NCBI GenBank assembly: GCA_947034895.1
Contig: OX344765.1
Location: forward strand, 36,709,001-36,773,000
Source: Rhytidiadelphus loreus
Taxonomy: Eukaryota; Streptophyta; Bryopsida; Hypnales; Hylocomiaceae
DNA length: 64,000 nucleotides
Reading direction: 5' to 3'
Positions 47,461 to 61,400 of the stretch are shown in pieces. The notes under the pieces were generated by a model, which saw only the letters and a program-made list of their open reading frames with translations, had not been told where the DNA came from and did no database searches. Position 1 is the first letter of the stretch, and each line of letters opens with the position of its first letter. The position numbers were made by a program, and so were the translations under genes.

Positions 47461-48580
47461 GTGAGCGCGTTAGAAGGGAAGTTGGGCTTGAGTGGGAAGC
47501 TGGTCAGGGTGGTATTGGGTCTTTTCCCTGGTATATATAGAATTTGAGAGATGATAGATTTGGCCTTCCCTCCCTGACTGCAGTCTTGATAGGTCCTAGT
47601 TCGTATTTGAGGCGTGGTTTGGAGCGTGAGGATCCTGACGATGAGTGCAGGTTAGAATGACGCGATGTCCCTGTGAGGTTTGTGCATCTTCTCGGAAGTG
47701 TCTTGTCCCCTCTAGTCTGGTCTTTCCTTTCCATCCCGCTGTTGGATGTCGATTCTTGATCCCTTTCCGGGTTGCGGTAAGCAAGTTGTTTGTGAGACCG
47801 TCCACTATCGAGCTTTCTTCCTGTTCATAAATTTAGGTAGCATCAGTGAGTTTTTGTAACCTAGCATTGGTTCGAAATGGTTGCTAGAGCGGCAGCGCTT
47901 GTTGGAGGCGGTGTTCGGGTGTCCGTTTTATTGTAGAGAGGGGGGAAGGTTCGACCACGTCCATTTTTATGGCAGTTGAATGATCTGCTTGATCCATTCG
48001 CAGCTGAGAGTCGAATGAACGTGGTGTCCCAATTAGCGACGTGTATGTATGAACGATTTATTGTAATATGTGGATCTCCGCGGTCCATTCACGGTATTTC
48101 CTGTGTGAAGTGTTTGTCGAGGTCGGTGGTGCACTTCGTTGGTTGTAGGTTTTGATGGGTGATGATGGGGTCGCTTCCTGAGTACTGATTTTCGAGATGA
48201 TGTCCCGCCGGCGTCGGTCTCACTGTTCAATTTGCACGGGATCCAATGCCCATGGATCATGTCCTGTGGCAAGGGAGTGAATAATCTGGAAGTTCCCACA
48301 ATCATCTATTTTTTTCCAGGAATAATCTATGATTGCCATGGCAGTGCCATTTCCATTCGCATGTCTAACAGCAGTCCAAGTGGATCGAGAATGATAGTGG
48401 CTGCTTCTCTTGCTGGGCTCCTGCATAGGACGAACGAGATCAAAAGTAACGTAGACTGGATCTGTACTTGGAGAATTCTGGTCAAGAAAAGTCTGGAACA
48501 GTCTCGGGAGTACATTCTTTTAGCTTAGAGCAGGTGCAGTGCAATACGGGAAGCTTAGATTCGTTAACAGGTGGTGGTGG
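47461..48580 (+). other. Auxilin-like gene 3' flank
   Basis: Composition stays moderate for about 1 kb after the stop, as expected for a 3' UTR, then falls. No further coding exon is seen. Confidence 0.35.
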
Positions 48581-48584
48581 GCCA

Positions 48585-48798
48585 GGGTGAATTGACCCCC
48601 TCATTGCCCCTCCAGGGCAAACCCTGGAATTTTTTATTTGCAAGGTTTAATTTTTTTTTTAATTCTGAATTCATATTTGCAATCAGAGGCCTCAAATTAC
48701 TCTTGGGGGATGCAAGAATTACCAAAAAATTGGCACAACTTAGGGGGCTTTTTTTTCAAACCATAGTTGACCGGGGCAATGAGGGGGTCAATTCTCCC
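48585..48798. mobile_element. 214-bp MITE-like element with 26-bp TIRs
   Basis: The left arm GGGTGAATTGACCCCCTCAT...GCCCC (48585-48610) and right arm GGGGCAATGAGGGGGTCAAT...TCTCCC (48773-48798) are inverse with one mismatch in 26. A GTGGTGGTGG string lies just outside each end and may be a target duplication or chance. The interior is non-coding. Confidence 0.65.
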
Positions 48799-49049
48799 TG
48801 CGTGTGGTGGTGGTCCCAAATTTGCATTTTCACCAAAAGTGTGCTGAGAAATGGAAGAGATTCACTCGAAAAAATATATTTGATGTTCCTGGAATCCTGG
48901 ATCCGTTGCCACATTGGGGGCGCACTCGCAAATGGCACGTTGGAAAGAGCCCAATGCTACCCAGGCATGATAGATTGGTGGGGCCTATTAGGTTGATGAG
49001 GCCTTTCCAATGTCCGCATTGGAGCTCCTCTTAGAAGGAAAAAAACATG

Positions 49050-52000
49050 GATGGCGATGACGTTGTGTGTCTTGACTCTAGAACATTAAAATACTATTAA
49101 TTTAATAAAAACAAGAACAGTGTGACTGTGAGGCTCTGTACTAGGTAAACAACAATATTACTTTATTGATAGTGGATACAGGGGAAATTAAACAAGAATG
49201 TTTAGACAAACATAAATAGCAAGAAAATTGATCAAGTAGATGATGTTATTTTTGGTGGCATGTATTGGAACTATTCACATTAGTTGATTGTAATTGTTTC
49301 TAAAAAATTAGTGAAAAAAAATTAAACAATGTATTATTGTAAAATTTTATGTGGTTTTGCAAAAATGTTTTGAATATTTCTAGTAAAAATCATGACTTTT
49401 ATAATGTATTCTCCATTTGGTTATTTTATGATAAGAAAAATTACTTTATATTTTTTCATTTTGAAAATGACCCCAAAAAAATGTTGGAAAATTAAGTTTT
49501 TCACTATGTTTATCTTCAAAGATATCTTTAAAATGATATTCTTCACTAGAAGCAACAAATAAACCAATTTTATTAGGTGCAATTAATGATTTTTTTTTTT
49601 TAATCATAATCTAAAAAATTATGCACCATTGATTCTATGAAAACATCTTCTGTTTCTTCCTCAAAATTGTCTTGGTTTATAATATGTCTTCAAAAATATC
49701 ATTTTCAATTTTTGTTTGCAATGCAAATAAACTATTCCATTAAGGATGAAGTCAAACATGATTTAATTCTCTATACAATGGAATATTCAACAAACCTTTC
49801 ACTTCTAACATAATCATATTATCCCTTATAGGACCAAACACCATTTGTTGGTACTTTAAACGTTAAAACATACATTTCTAGACATAAAAAGAAGATTTAT
49901 AGTCTAAACAACATTTTATAAAAACCCATGTGCGACTATGCTCAAATAAACAAGGAAGGATTTATTGTGTTTTATCAATATTTGCTGCAACATTTATAAT
50001 ACTACTTTTATATTGACCATAAATATAAAACTTGTAAAATTTGTAAAAAAGCTTGTCATAGTGAAAAAAATCTTTCTTCTAAAATAGTAAGTTGCTTTAA
50101 AGATGTTATAATCAAATTCCTATGTGTATTGTTATATACAAAACAAGATGGGATTTTATTTTATTTTATTACATTTAAATATTCATTGCAAACATTCAAT
50201 GACTTTTATTTATTAATAAAGTAAAATTATATTGTAATAAATATTTGATTCTTTGTTGCAATATAAATTCAAGTATTAATGTCCTAGAAAGATTAAAAAA
50301 TAATATTTTTTGAAACACATAACACACATTAATTAGTACATCATTTATTTGTTCATTAAAATGAATAGAATGCTTTTCAAATTGTTGATAGTGATTTAAA
50401 ATCTTGTTCTTTTTTCCATTTTTTTATTTACTAGTAAAATTTCATTTTTTTTTCTTGGGAATATTTCAAAATTTTATTGATTTTTACTATCTTGTTTATA
50501 CATCAATCATTTTTTTTTTATGTCATTGAATTAATTTGAAGTTTAGCATTTTTAACTACTTTGGTTTGTATTTGATTTTGTATAACAATGTCTAAAATTG
50601 AAATAGAATAATATTGAGTTATGTAATATTTTCTATTTCAATTTTGGTTTATGTTTTATATACTTTAAACATTTTCTAACTTGATTATATATAATTTTTA
50701 AAACTACTATTTTTAAGATCATTTAAAATTGTTTTGAAAACAATTATTTTTAATTTGCATAAGACCAATTTCTATATTAAATAATACTTTTACTATTAAG
50801 ATTCGCAAAATCATTTTCATAATTTTCAACAAAAGTATAAGCAATATTTGTATTGATTTTTTTGTTTTTTCAATTTTAATAAATTAATAAATTAAATTAT
50901 TTGTTGAGTACTAATATCAAAGTTTTTATATAAAAATATAAAAATATTCTTGTATAAAGTATTAAATATTATGCTATTTCTATATTAGATAAACATAGAT
51001 TTTTCATTCATTTCAATTGTCTAATATGTCCTTTTAGATTTTTTTATTTCATGATTTATATTGTATTAATTATTTATTTTAATAGAATTTTCAAAGTAGA
51101 TATTAGGTTTACATTGATTAATCTACAAACTATTTAAGCAATTGAATTTGGTATATATTGAATTAGTTTTTTGTTCATGATTCTATTGAATTTGCATTTG
51201 TTCTTCTGTTAATTTCTTTACAATTATTGTCTTCGTATTGTAAATCCAAATCTATAAGAATATTTTACATCATTTTAGTTGATATATAAAACCATCTAAG
51301 ACTTCAATTGATTCATAATGACTATTTCTAAAAGTTATATACAACATTTCATTGTTAAATTCTATACCAAATGTACTAAATATTATTCCATTTTCTTTGT
51401 TCCAAATACTAATTTGTTTCTTTCAAGTAATTAGATATCTACTTAATTGTAGGAAAATAACCCCACTATTCACCAATAGTTTATTGACATTCTCTTCATT
51501 TATTGGTTTTCATTTCAAACTGCTTTATTATATAAATCATCCAAAAAAAGATTCATTTAATTCCATTGATCAAATACAACATTGCTAAATATATATTTTT
51601 TAAATATTACATTTATTCATAAATTTGTTGATGATTAAATATATTTTAATAAATATGCAATCAAATCATATAAACAATCTTCTACGGAATACATTATATT
51701 CTAACTTGTATTGTGTCAAAGATTATATTATTCAACTTTTCATCTAATTTTGGCATAATAAATAAATAAATATATATATATATCATATTCCTATACAAAT
51801 ATTTCTACAAATTGTACAAACCTATACAAAGTTGTTAAAAGTACAAATATACAAACATACAAATGTACAAAAATATTTGCAAAACAATATTAAAATAATA
51901 GATTGATAAAAAAAATTGTTGAATTGAAATTCAAATATAAGCTAAACAAAATTTGCTTCACATTTTAATGAGAGTGTCTAAAATGGGTTTAGGGAGATGT

Positions 52001-53050
52001 TGAATTTGCACCTAAGATGTCTCGTATGGATAAGTTGACAAGCCCTAAATTACAAAATAACTAGATTCTTGCAATTAATGAAGCAAGAAAAAATCTTTCC
52101 ATTCAAGAATCAATTCTAAGATGACTTCTTTTTTCCCCTATGAACAAGGAGTCTTAATACCCTAAACCCTTAATTCAAATTTTTTTTTAAAGCAAATATT
52201 GAGAGATGATAGTAAGAGAAAAAACCTGATGTTTATAAGATTTAAAGAGAGCCTTCACAATCTTTTGCAACAATTCTCCATTTGTATTGAGTTCTCTTCA
52301 AAGAGGAAAGCTACAAGGTAATGTAGAGCTAGTGTTGATGCTATTGAGCTCTTATCCTCTACAAATGTAAGTTTGTTAGTTGTCAATGTAGACACAAAAG
52401 CTTCATACACCTCTATGTTTTTCTACAACCAACCAATAGATGAACACGATGAGTGTGAGGTTGCTACAAAAAATCAATAACAGCTGAAGATTTGACCTAC
52501 TCCTGTACTACCATTAATCTAGTCCACAATCGCCTCCTCACCACATATGGTGTAAATTATATTAACAAACAAAACGCAACTTGTACCAATTGCAAACTCA
52601 ATGCAATCATACACAACTTAAAGAACCTTTCAATTCACAAACACTAAGAACATTTCAATTCAAAATTGGCAACTCCCATAGACATTGTAAACATAACAAT
52701 ATTGTTCACTTCAATAGTCAACAAAACCTTCAACAGATAGCACAATTCCCAATTAGCAACAGAGACTCGGTCAGTTGTTGATTCCTTGTCATGTAGCAAA
52801 CATCAAACAAGATTGTGGATTGTGGATACCAGAATAATCCGGAGTGTGTTCACTAGACGCTAATTGTAGTACTAAGCAATTCCACTCATCATTAGTCAAA
52901 TCACAACATTCCTAATTTATATAGGAAAAAGGCATATACACCTCAAATAAGACTTTACTAACCAACCCAAACCACCTAAGCTAGTCTAGACAACAATAGT
53001 GCACATTTTGTCATACAAAAGCATCAACGACATCGCTAACTATATAAGAA
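49050..53050. other. Extremely AT-rich spacer
   Basis: The sequence is almost entirely A and T runs, including a short AT dinucleotide tract near 51770. I see no gene, RNA or clear repeat boundary. The few open frames are short and of composition expected by chance. Confidence 0.45.
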
Positions 53051-53376
53051 ATTCAATTGTAGGCCTTCAAATGTACCTTCGAGTCCATAATCTGATCTCT
53101 GTGCTTTTCCAATTGCAAGCGTGATACAGGAAACACATGTATGGGGAATTTCGTTAAAATGGCGGTATTCCATTAAAATGGCGGTTCAGAGCTCCCAAGT
53201 CTGAATGAAATCCGACCGAAAATGGTAGCCGGGGGGATGAAATCCTGCAACAATGATGGGTTCCTGTGATAAAAACACCTTTTCCTCGATTCAATCAAAG
53301 TTGGAGGGGTCCAGTTCAAGACGAAATCATATCCATTCCGTGCCTTCTTAGAGCAAGCTACCTGAAAGAAAGTTCC

Positions 53377-54035
53377 AAAACAACTCTAAGCGCCATTTGT
53401 TGTGCGAGGCGTGCATGACTCTTACAATTTGGGGTGGATCACAAAGACACATCACATGGCCACTTGGGTGTGCGGCAAAGTGGCCGAGAGGAAAACAATT
53501 CACGGATCGGGATGCGCGGCCATGCACGGGAGAAGAGGGGGCGGTGCAAATGAAAGCACGGCCTCGGTGTAAAGAAGACAGTCTACATTCAATAGTAAGG
53601 GTAATTATAGTGGTTTTTGCATAGGGATCCGAACCCGCTTACATCCAATAGTTGGGGTGGATCACACACACACACATAACATTCAATTGGCCACTCGGGT
53701 TTTGGGCAAAGTGGCCAAGAAAAAAACAATGTCTGGATCTGCATGCGTGGCCATGCACGGGGAGCAGAGGGAAAACAACTCTAAGCGCCATTTGTTGTGC
53801 GAGGCGTGGATGACTCTTACAGTTTGTGGGGGATCACAAAGACACATCACATGGCCACTTGGGTTTGGGGCAAAGTGGCCAAGAGGAAAACAATTCACGG
53901 ATCGGGATGCGCGGCCATGCACGGGGAGAAGAGGGGCGCAAATGAAAGCGCGGCCTCGGTTTAAAGAAGACAGTCTTTATTGAATAGGGTAATTATAGTG
54001 GATTTTGCATAGGGATCCCAACCCGCTTACATCAT
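53377..54035. repeat. Direct repeat, ~260-bp unit at 395-bp spacing, with a partial middle copy
   Basis: Copy A starts at 53377 (AAAACAACTCTAAGCGCCAT) and copy B at 53772. They share long near-identical blocks, for example GATCACAAAGACACATCACA, CGGATCGGGATGCGCGGCCA and CATAGGGATCC.AACCCGCTT. A shortened, more diverged copy (GGATCACACACACACACA... GCGTGGCCATGCACGGGGAG) lies between at about 53654-53771. The block is GC-richer than its surroundings. No protein family is recognised in the open frames across it. Confidence 0.75.
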
Positions 54036-55374
54036 TTCTAGCTCTCTTCTACGGGAGAAGGTGCAGTCCAAGAAGAAACTATTTACACCCAACTTTTGGG
54101 GACCATGTGCTGCAGGACAAACTCAAAAATGGAGGAAGGTACAACCTGAACTATACCATTCTAAGTTCACGCCGGGACGCATGACTCGTTTTTCATTCGC
54201 CGACGCAGAGGGGTGAATCTGCACTCCGCATTCTCAAGTCGCGCCTCCTAAACCGCATGCAACCATCTTTGAGTGAAGGGTCTTGAGCTTCATGAACAAA
54301 AGCAAGCGCTTATTGGCCAATCATGTCGTTGGGAAGTCTTTACAGGGCATTCGCAGATTCCCAGACAAATGCTCGTCAATTGCGACATGGACCACTTCCG
54401 GCGTCGCCTCTTTGCCAAATACATCAGGGTTCAACCGGTCGACCGGGAGAGGTAAAAGCAAGAGCACTCACAACCCATCCACGTTCATAGGGGAAGTCAC
54501 ATTGTGGACAAATGCGATTCAAGCGTGACACTATTCTTGCACTTGCCTTCAGAACTGGTTGTGACATGTCCAGGCTGCCAATCATACAAGCTAATATTAG
54601 GATTGTATTTTTGCAAATTCCAAAATTTGAGACAACTAAATTTGTGTTCCATAATATAGATTATCAAAATCAACACAATGGCTCACATGAACATCTAAAT
54701 TTTTGAATTTTCTAAATTGTTAAGTGTTATGTCATTAAAATGTCTCGAGGCAAAACTACTCACGTGCCATGGCCAGCCATCACATGTTCCCGGGGGGAAC
54801 TCGCACGATTTTTAAAAAACTACGTGAGTTAAAAGATAGGGTTTATTTAATTCAAAGGGAGAAAATTTTATATAATTTGTAGAACCACTATAGGGTTCAT
54901 GAAATGCTATTCACTCTAATATATATAAATTAGGGTATGTAAAAACATCATATAATAAGAATTTTTAATAATAAGTTAGCCTTGACAAATAGAAGCCGTG
55001 CAAATTTTTCATAGTATGATGAGTATAGATGTGGACAAATAATTTCATATGGATGATAAAATGGACATAGTCAAGAAAATCTACAATAATGGGTGGTTGA
55101 CTAAAATTGTGCCATGGTACTTATAATGTATATATAAAAAAATAGTATTCTTTAATGTAAATGTAAGACATCAACTAAAAGTGGAAAAATTGTCACATTG
55201 TATGAATAGGGAGGTTTACCTTAGTGGGTTCAACAAATTGAAAATTGTACAATGTGAGGATAGAATTTACAGTCCATTTAACCCTAATCTTTGAAGACAT
55301 GTGTTGATCACACTCATATTGAATGAGATTTTCATGGGATAGTTTCATTAGGAATTCTAAAGTTTTCAATGTTA
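54036..55374. other. Spacer; GC-richer island to about 54.55 kb, then AT-rich
   Basis: 54.04-54.55 kb resembles degenerate coding or repeat DNA in composition but has no identifiable frame. Beyond this I see nothing. Confidence 0.3.
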
Positions 55375-56252
55375 TTAACCCCTAAAGACTAGAGGGCGTT
55401 TTGGAAGAGGAAAAATCCAAAATTGCCAATTTTGGATGCATTGTCTAAAATAAAAAATTATTTAAAAAAATTCCAATTGTATAAAAGTGTATTATATAAT
55501 TATGGAAATGTGTGAAAACAATTTCAGCCCATTTGATCAAGTGGATTGAAAAACTATAATGTTTAAAGTGAGAAAAAAAACTTTATTCTCATTCTTGCAA
55601 ACTAGGATTAACAGACCTCAGGCTCTCTTAGAATAAAATTTTTGGTGTACACAAAATTGAGGATTTTGACTATTCATAAATATATGATGTTAAGTTCACT
55701 CATGAAAAATTTGAATCAACTTGCAATGCAAAGAAATTAAGTGCATTTGCAATACTTTAGTCTTTTTTTTAATGATTTCTTGTGCAATGAGATTTTCTTA
55801 TTTGAAATCCAAATGGTTAAAAATTAGAGACAAACATTTAGAATATTTGGGAAAAATTTCAAGAACTTTGACTTCACATATTGCAAGATAATAGGACTTG
55901 AGGTTAGAAGAAAATGTTTTTTTTTTAAGCCACCCTAACATAGCTAATAAAGTTTGACTCTTTTGAGGATGTGATTTGAGAAATAAATTATTTTTTATAA
56001 TTATATGACACATTTTATTAGTATCATAAATGCCAAATTTCAATAGTTGATGAGAGTTTTTGCAAAGATGCTTCAAAGATGCCCAAATTGCAAAGGCTGC
56101 CAAAAAAATTTAGGGCAGAAAAAAATTATATTTTCACTAAAAAGATACATGTTCACATCTTGTATCAAAATTTTATGAACATATGACCAAAATTGACTTC
56201 GTAGGAACCTACCTAGAGTTCATTCAATGGACAATTGGCCTCTAGGGGTTAA
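55375..56252. mobile_element. TTAA/CCCC inverted-repeat element, copy 7
   Basis: Left edge TTAACCCCTAAAGACTAG; right edge GGCCTCTAGGGGTTAA (inverts to TTAACCCCTAGAGGCC). TTAA flanks both ends and the first 7 bases after it are identical. The 878-base interior is AT-rich and non-coding. Confidence 0.58.
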
Positions 56253-58423
56253 AAATTGCCACTTGAATTCAATTGCTTATTGTTGGTTTCACAATATATA
56301 CCCCATACATGGATGTAGTAGATGGAAGAGAAAATTTGTGAAGAAGGGTGGGGGTGGGAGAAAATTGGATACTTAAGTTTTATATGTAAGATAGCCCCAC
56401 TTAAAAACTTGCATGAATAAATTTATAAAAACTATAAAGTATTGGAAATATGCCCTTTTTAGCTTTTTATGTAAAAATACAGTCATCTTAAATATAGTGA
56501 TTAAGGTAAATAGCCCCACATCAAATACCCTCTTAACTCAAGTGTATACCTTAAATTACAAGGAGTGACCCCCCCGAGCACATGTTGCACACGACCAAAG
56601 CATGACATCCAATTTTGGTACTCAGGTAGTCCAGAAATGGAAGCGGGGCTAATATGCACTAAAAGAGAGACTTGCTTAGATGGTGTCCCTACATTATGTT
56701 CTTGAAAACTACAAACATTGGATTCGAGAGTAATGTTGGGATGTATTCAGTGGTTGGACAGTCCATAAGGATGAAGATAGGCCCAGGGATGAAAGATCCA
56801 TAACATCCTCAAGATGCACCTGCACAATTCATACACATTCTTAAATAGATAGAATCATGGACCTAAGCCATAAACATTCTTAAATAGACAGAATCAAAGT
56901 TATGTATCGTGCTACACCATTGAATTTAGTGAACAGTGGCCCATGAATCACGATGAAAATTCAATGTCCTTCCTAATCTTGGAATGCTTCTAGGAATTTT
57001 TCCTGTAAGAAATAAGCGTAGATGTTTTTCATGTTCTACCAATTCAAATTGATTGCTACCCTACGAGTGGCTATTCCTTGCTGTAGCACTTACTTGATTT
57101 TTGATAGCAATTTCAATTTTAGACAGTCCACACACTCCACTTGCAAAAAACCCTTCATAGTATCTGCAAGAGTAGATGACAATAATCAGAAAAATGCAGG
57201 CAACAATGTCAAGGGAAAATACAACTTTTGCATGCTATGCCATCGTAAAGTTTCATGGACATGACGACAATTCAAAAACCAACACCAATACCTCGTTCAC
57301 AAATCTATTCAATTTGCAACCAAAAAATCATACAAAGTCAACTGAATTCTCTTTGCAACACATTTTTATGAGCAGATAATTACAGTTATATCTCTAGAAA
57401 ATCATCATGCTATTGAAGTGGGAAACAAAAACTCTCTACTCAGTTAGCATTCTCGGTAACAAATAGGGTAGAGCACCAGAACTTAGTTAAAAAATCCATT
57501 CAATTTGCAAGTAGAAAATCGACTGAACCAGCAATCGAAAGAAAACCGAAGAACGTGAAAAGAGAGTTTACTTGGAAGATCGCTCTTGTCAAATTCACCT
57601 CATTATCACATTTGTCTTGAAATTCATCCACCTACATGCCAGGGTTGCTATTTTGTGAGCCTACGAGCGTGAGTCTGTGAGCTGCGAGCCTATGAGCGTA
57701 CTTTATTTTAGTTTTGAAATTGACAAAGTACCTATGACCGTGGACTTCCAAATACTGACTTCACCTCCCAATGTAGGATAATAAACTAGAAAATGGGTAT
57801 ATAATTTTGGATATGAGAAAGTAATTTGTTTAAGGGTAAGGAAAAATTGTACTAAATATATTTGTTTGATTGAATTTAATTATTAATAAGAGGTACTTAG
57901 TAAATCCTAAACTTTTGTTGAGCCTTCACATAATTTTGTATTGCCTTATTGATGATGTGGATTTCACACTCCAACTAGTAGTTTTAGAGAGATTTGGAAT
58001 AGAAATACTTTAGACTATGATATTCACTTTAGTTCAGTAACATTGAAGGTTAGAATTTCAGTTTGTGATATTTGAGTAAGACATTCTTCATTTTCTTTGT
58101 TTAGAATGCATAGTAATGAAAAAATGTTTTTTTTTTTAAGTTTAAAATAATAGGACCTGAAAGAGGCATTTGAAGTCATCTCCATTTCATAATTTTTTTT
58201 CACTCATAAGTAATTATGAAATGGTTGCAAACAAAATGATAAGTAACAAGCCTTTGAATCAATACTAATATATTACTCCGTGGAATGATGAAAGATAGAA
58301 AAATTAGAATTAGAATACGTCAAGTGCAAAGGATACAAATGATTAAAACAGGAAAAACAACATATAATAAACGGTAAAATAAAATCCAACATGTGTTCAT
58401 GTGCAATGCAACCCAAAATAGAA
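56253..58423. other. Spacer, no recognisable feature
   Basis: Only short chance frames occur. This includes the 3' flank of the minus-strand gene that ends at 58424. Confidence 0.35.
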
Positions 58424-61400
58424 TCAAATAGAAGATGTAGACATAGACTTTGAATGACCACTACTACGAGTCGATGATGTCTCTGTGTCTGACTCTAAGG
58501 CTTCCACATCTACAAACTGAAGCACACGAGGATCTATGGAACTAGACTTTTTGCATGTAGCAAAAGTTTCGTGACATGCCAATGTTGAAGCTAAAGTCTC
58601 ATCATATGACGGCAATACATAAGACTTCTCCGGGCTTGGAAAAAATTCAGAGAAGGTGAAAAAAGGCCGATGGATTGCCTTCGTAGAGGTCATGCTGAAA
58701 AATTACCACAAAAATATTAGAACTCATTTCCAAACAACATGAAGTATAGATGTAGGGTGCAATGTAAAGATAAAGCAAAATAGAACAAAGGACATAAAAT
58801 TACACATACAAATAGGAAAATTATGCTAGTTTTGGGTAGACTTACTTACTGAAATAAGATTTCTTGACAATATGAGGAACTTCAACTTCCAATGCATCCT
58901 CATCGTCATCCACCATTAGGATTGTTGGCACCGGTCTTACAACTTCGGGAATAGTCCGAATCATTAGGGCCAAAATTCCATCGAAGATGGCTTTGTCTTC
59001 CTCAAGTGCAATTATATGCCTGTTCAAGTTCCTGCAAGCATGGATGGCGGGCCCTATGCCATGAACAACAGAAAATACAATACAACGAAGACTTCTGCAA
59101 AAGTCACAAAGAAAAGGGAAATAAAGATTTCAAACGATGGTTAATGAAGACATCATATATTACATGTTGCAACAATGCAGTCCATAACAATGTCGTTTGG
59201 AAGTGAACACGCTTGAATCAACATTTGAAGGAATCTAGGATCCTTTTTCCTTGCACCTCTCCATGGTTTGGAGTTTTTGTCCATAGACATAGTCTCCAGG
59301 TTAGTGAAATTTTGAAGGACATTGTTAGCAGCAACATCCAAGTTCAATTTCTTCAAACTTGGAGGGCACGGCTGATATTGGAACTTAGAAATGCCAACAC
59401 CAGGCAAGTTCCTCACTAACAACATAATTCCAAAACGTTGTGTCTGCAAGAAAGAAGATGGATGAAGATGTTCAGTCCATATGAAAGATAGAATAATAAC
59501 GTATGATCTGAATAGGAAATGGAAACATACAACAAAATCATTGTGTGCACAGTTAGAAACAAATATGGATAGCCAAACTGAACACTGAAATTGGAATGGA
59601 GAACTAAACTAAGAATCCAAAGGAATTGAGGAGGAAAAATGGAAAATAATTGAGAATAGTGAAATTAGAAATGTGAAATGACTATACCGTTCTTTCTGGA
59701 CTAACTGGTGAAGCGAGGTGTAACGCGTTTGTCCCCCACCAATCCTTCAACTTCTCAAATGAATAAGTGATACCATATTTGAGAATGGTGGCTTTTTTAA
59801 CTGCCCTCAAAGGATAGATAATAATAAGTGCTCCATCGTCATGAAGATGACCATCACTAAACTCAAATAATGACTCCAGCCAATGAAGATTATCCATGTT
59901 CCATTTAGGAACATCAGTTGCAGGTACCAACAAGCCAGGGACAAGCAAATTCTCCGGCATATCCGCAATAATGAGATCAATGCGTGGTTTATCACTGTGA
60001 ATTCCTTTGACAAGGCGTTTCCGGTCCCCCTTATTCTGCAAGAGAGTTGTGGCCATGAGTACAATGAATAAATAAAATTCAAATATCATATAAATAAAAG
60101 CTCATGGAGGCAAGTAGAAACGCTAACCTCCTCGATGAATTTCAAGATGTTGTGGTACACTTGAGGGAGAGGATCAGCCATTACATCAACGAGAGAGAAA
60201 TTGAGGATTAGCTCATGCATGGAAATCTCAAAGTCACTGAGAAATTCCTTAGCTGAAGGACCATGCAACATCCCTTCCTCACAAAGTGAGGCATAATCAG
60301 CATCACGCTTGGTGCCTTGTGAAAAAGAGCCCTGATGTTGAGAGACCTCATCTTTTGTTGACAAAGGTGGAACTAGATCCTTAGTCTTCTTCCCTTTGGA
60401 CTTCTTAGCCACAGATGCCTGTGCAGCCTTTGCTAACTTCAAGGTCTTCTTCGTCATTTTCTCCTTGGCCTTCTCTACTGCCTCTGAGTTCTTCGTTGCG
60501 ATATTCTTATCGGCTTCCTCCCTCTTCTTCATAGCCTTAGCTTTTGCTTCCTCATCAAGCCCAGAGAACTCGTCAATGTTGGAAACAATATTGTGAGAAT
60601 TCATGGCAACCTTGATATGCTCTTCATTTTCTGGTGTGAATTCCGGTGAGCAATTCAAGTACCACGCCCCGGACTTCAAATGTAAACTGGTCCATAACTT
60701 CAATTGTGCGGTTGAGAACATGCATTGTTCAGAGGAGACATCCAACCATGTTCCGAGAAAAAGAGGTAGGTCACGCTTTGCAATGGCCCCCTTTGCCAAT
60801 AATTCATACTTGAAGTACCTATACGAAAACAAATCATGTCAAATCCTATAACACTTCCAACATAAAAAGCAAGAACCATTTCGATGAAAACATGAAAACA
60901 ATGACTAGGGAATTGAAGTAGTACCGATAAATCACACGTTTAACAACTTGGTCACTACCCTTCCGCTTTCTGAAGTCATCTCCTTTCTTGAAGGAGTCCA
61001 CACCCTTGAAAGACTCCAGAAAGGCTTTGTCCCAAATTCGAATCCTCCATCCCTCAATGTAGTCAAGGAAACCCTCTGGCTCCGCGGGAGAATCCATTGT
61101 CAACGCTAGTTGGTCCTTTTTGACAATGTCATCAAACATTTCAAATCCGAACTCTGCAATTTGGAAAAAGAAAAATATGAAACGGTTTTGGGTTTTGGGT
61201 TTAGGCCATTAAACACACCTTCATCTAGATATGGAATTCATGGAATCAGGAGGTTAAAAATTACATGAGAGGGACTTATCCCCGCATACCAACAAGCCTT
61301 TGCTAAGAAAGACTTTAACTCATTCTCTCCAACTGGTTTAAAGGGAAACCTCCTTGCTTCTCTTGTTTGGACTGACCAATTCCTCCACCGTAGCTACTTA

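Noticed and set aside
49050..53050. Long terminal repeat retrotransposon in the AT-rich spacer
   Set aside because: No reverse transcriptase, integrase or gag-like frame and no paired long direct repeats were seen.
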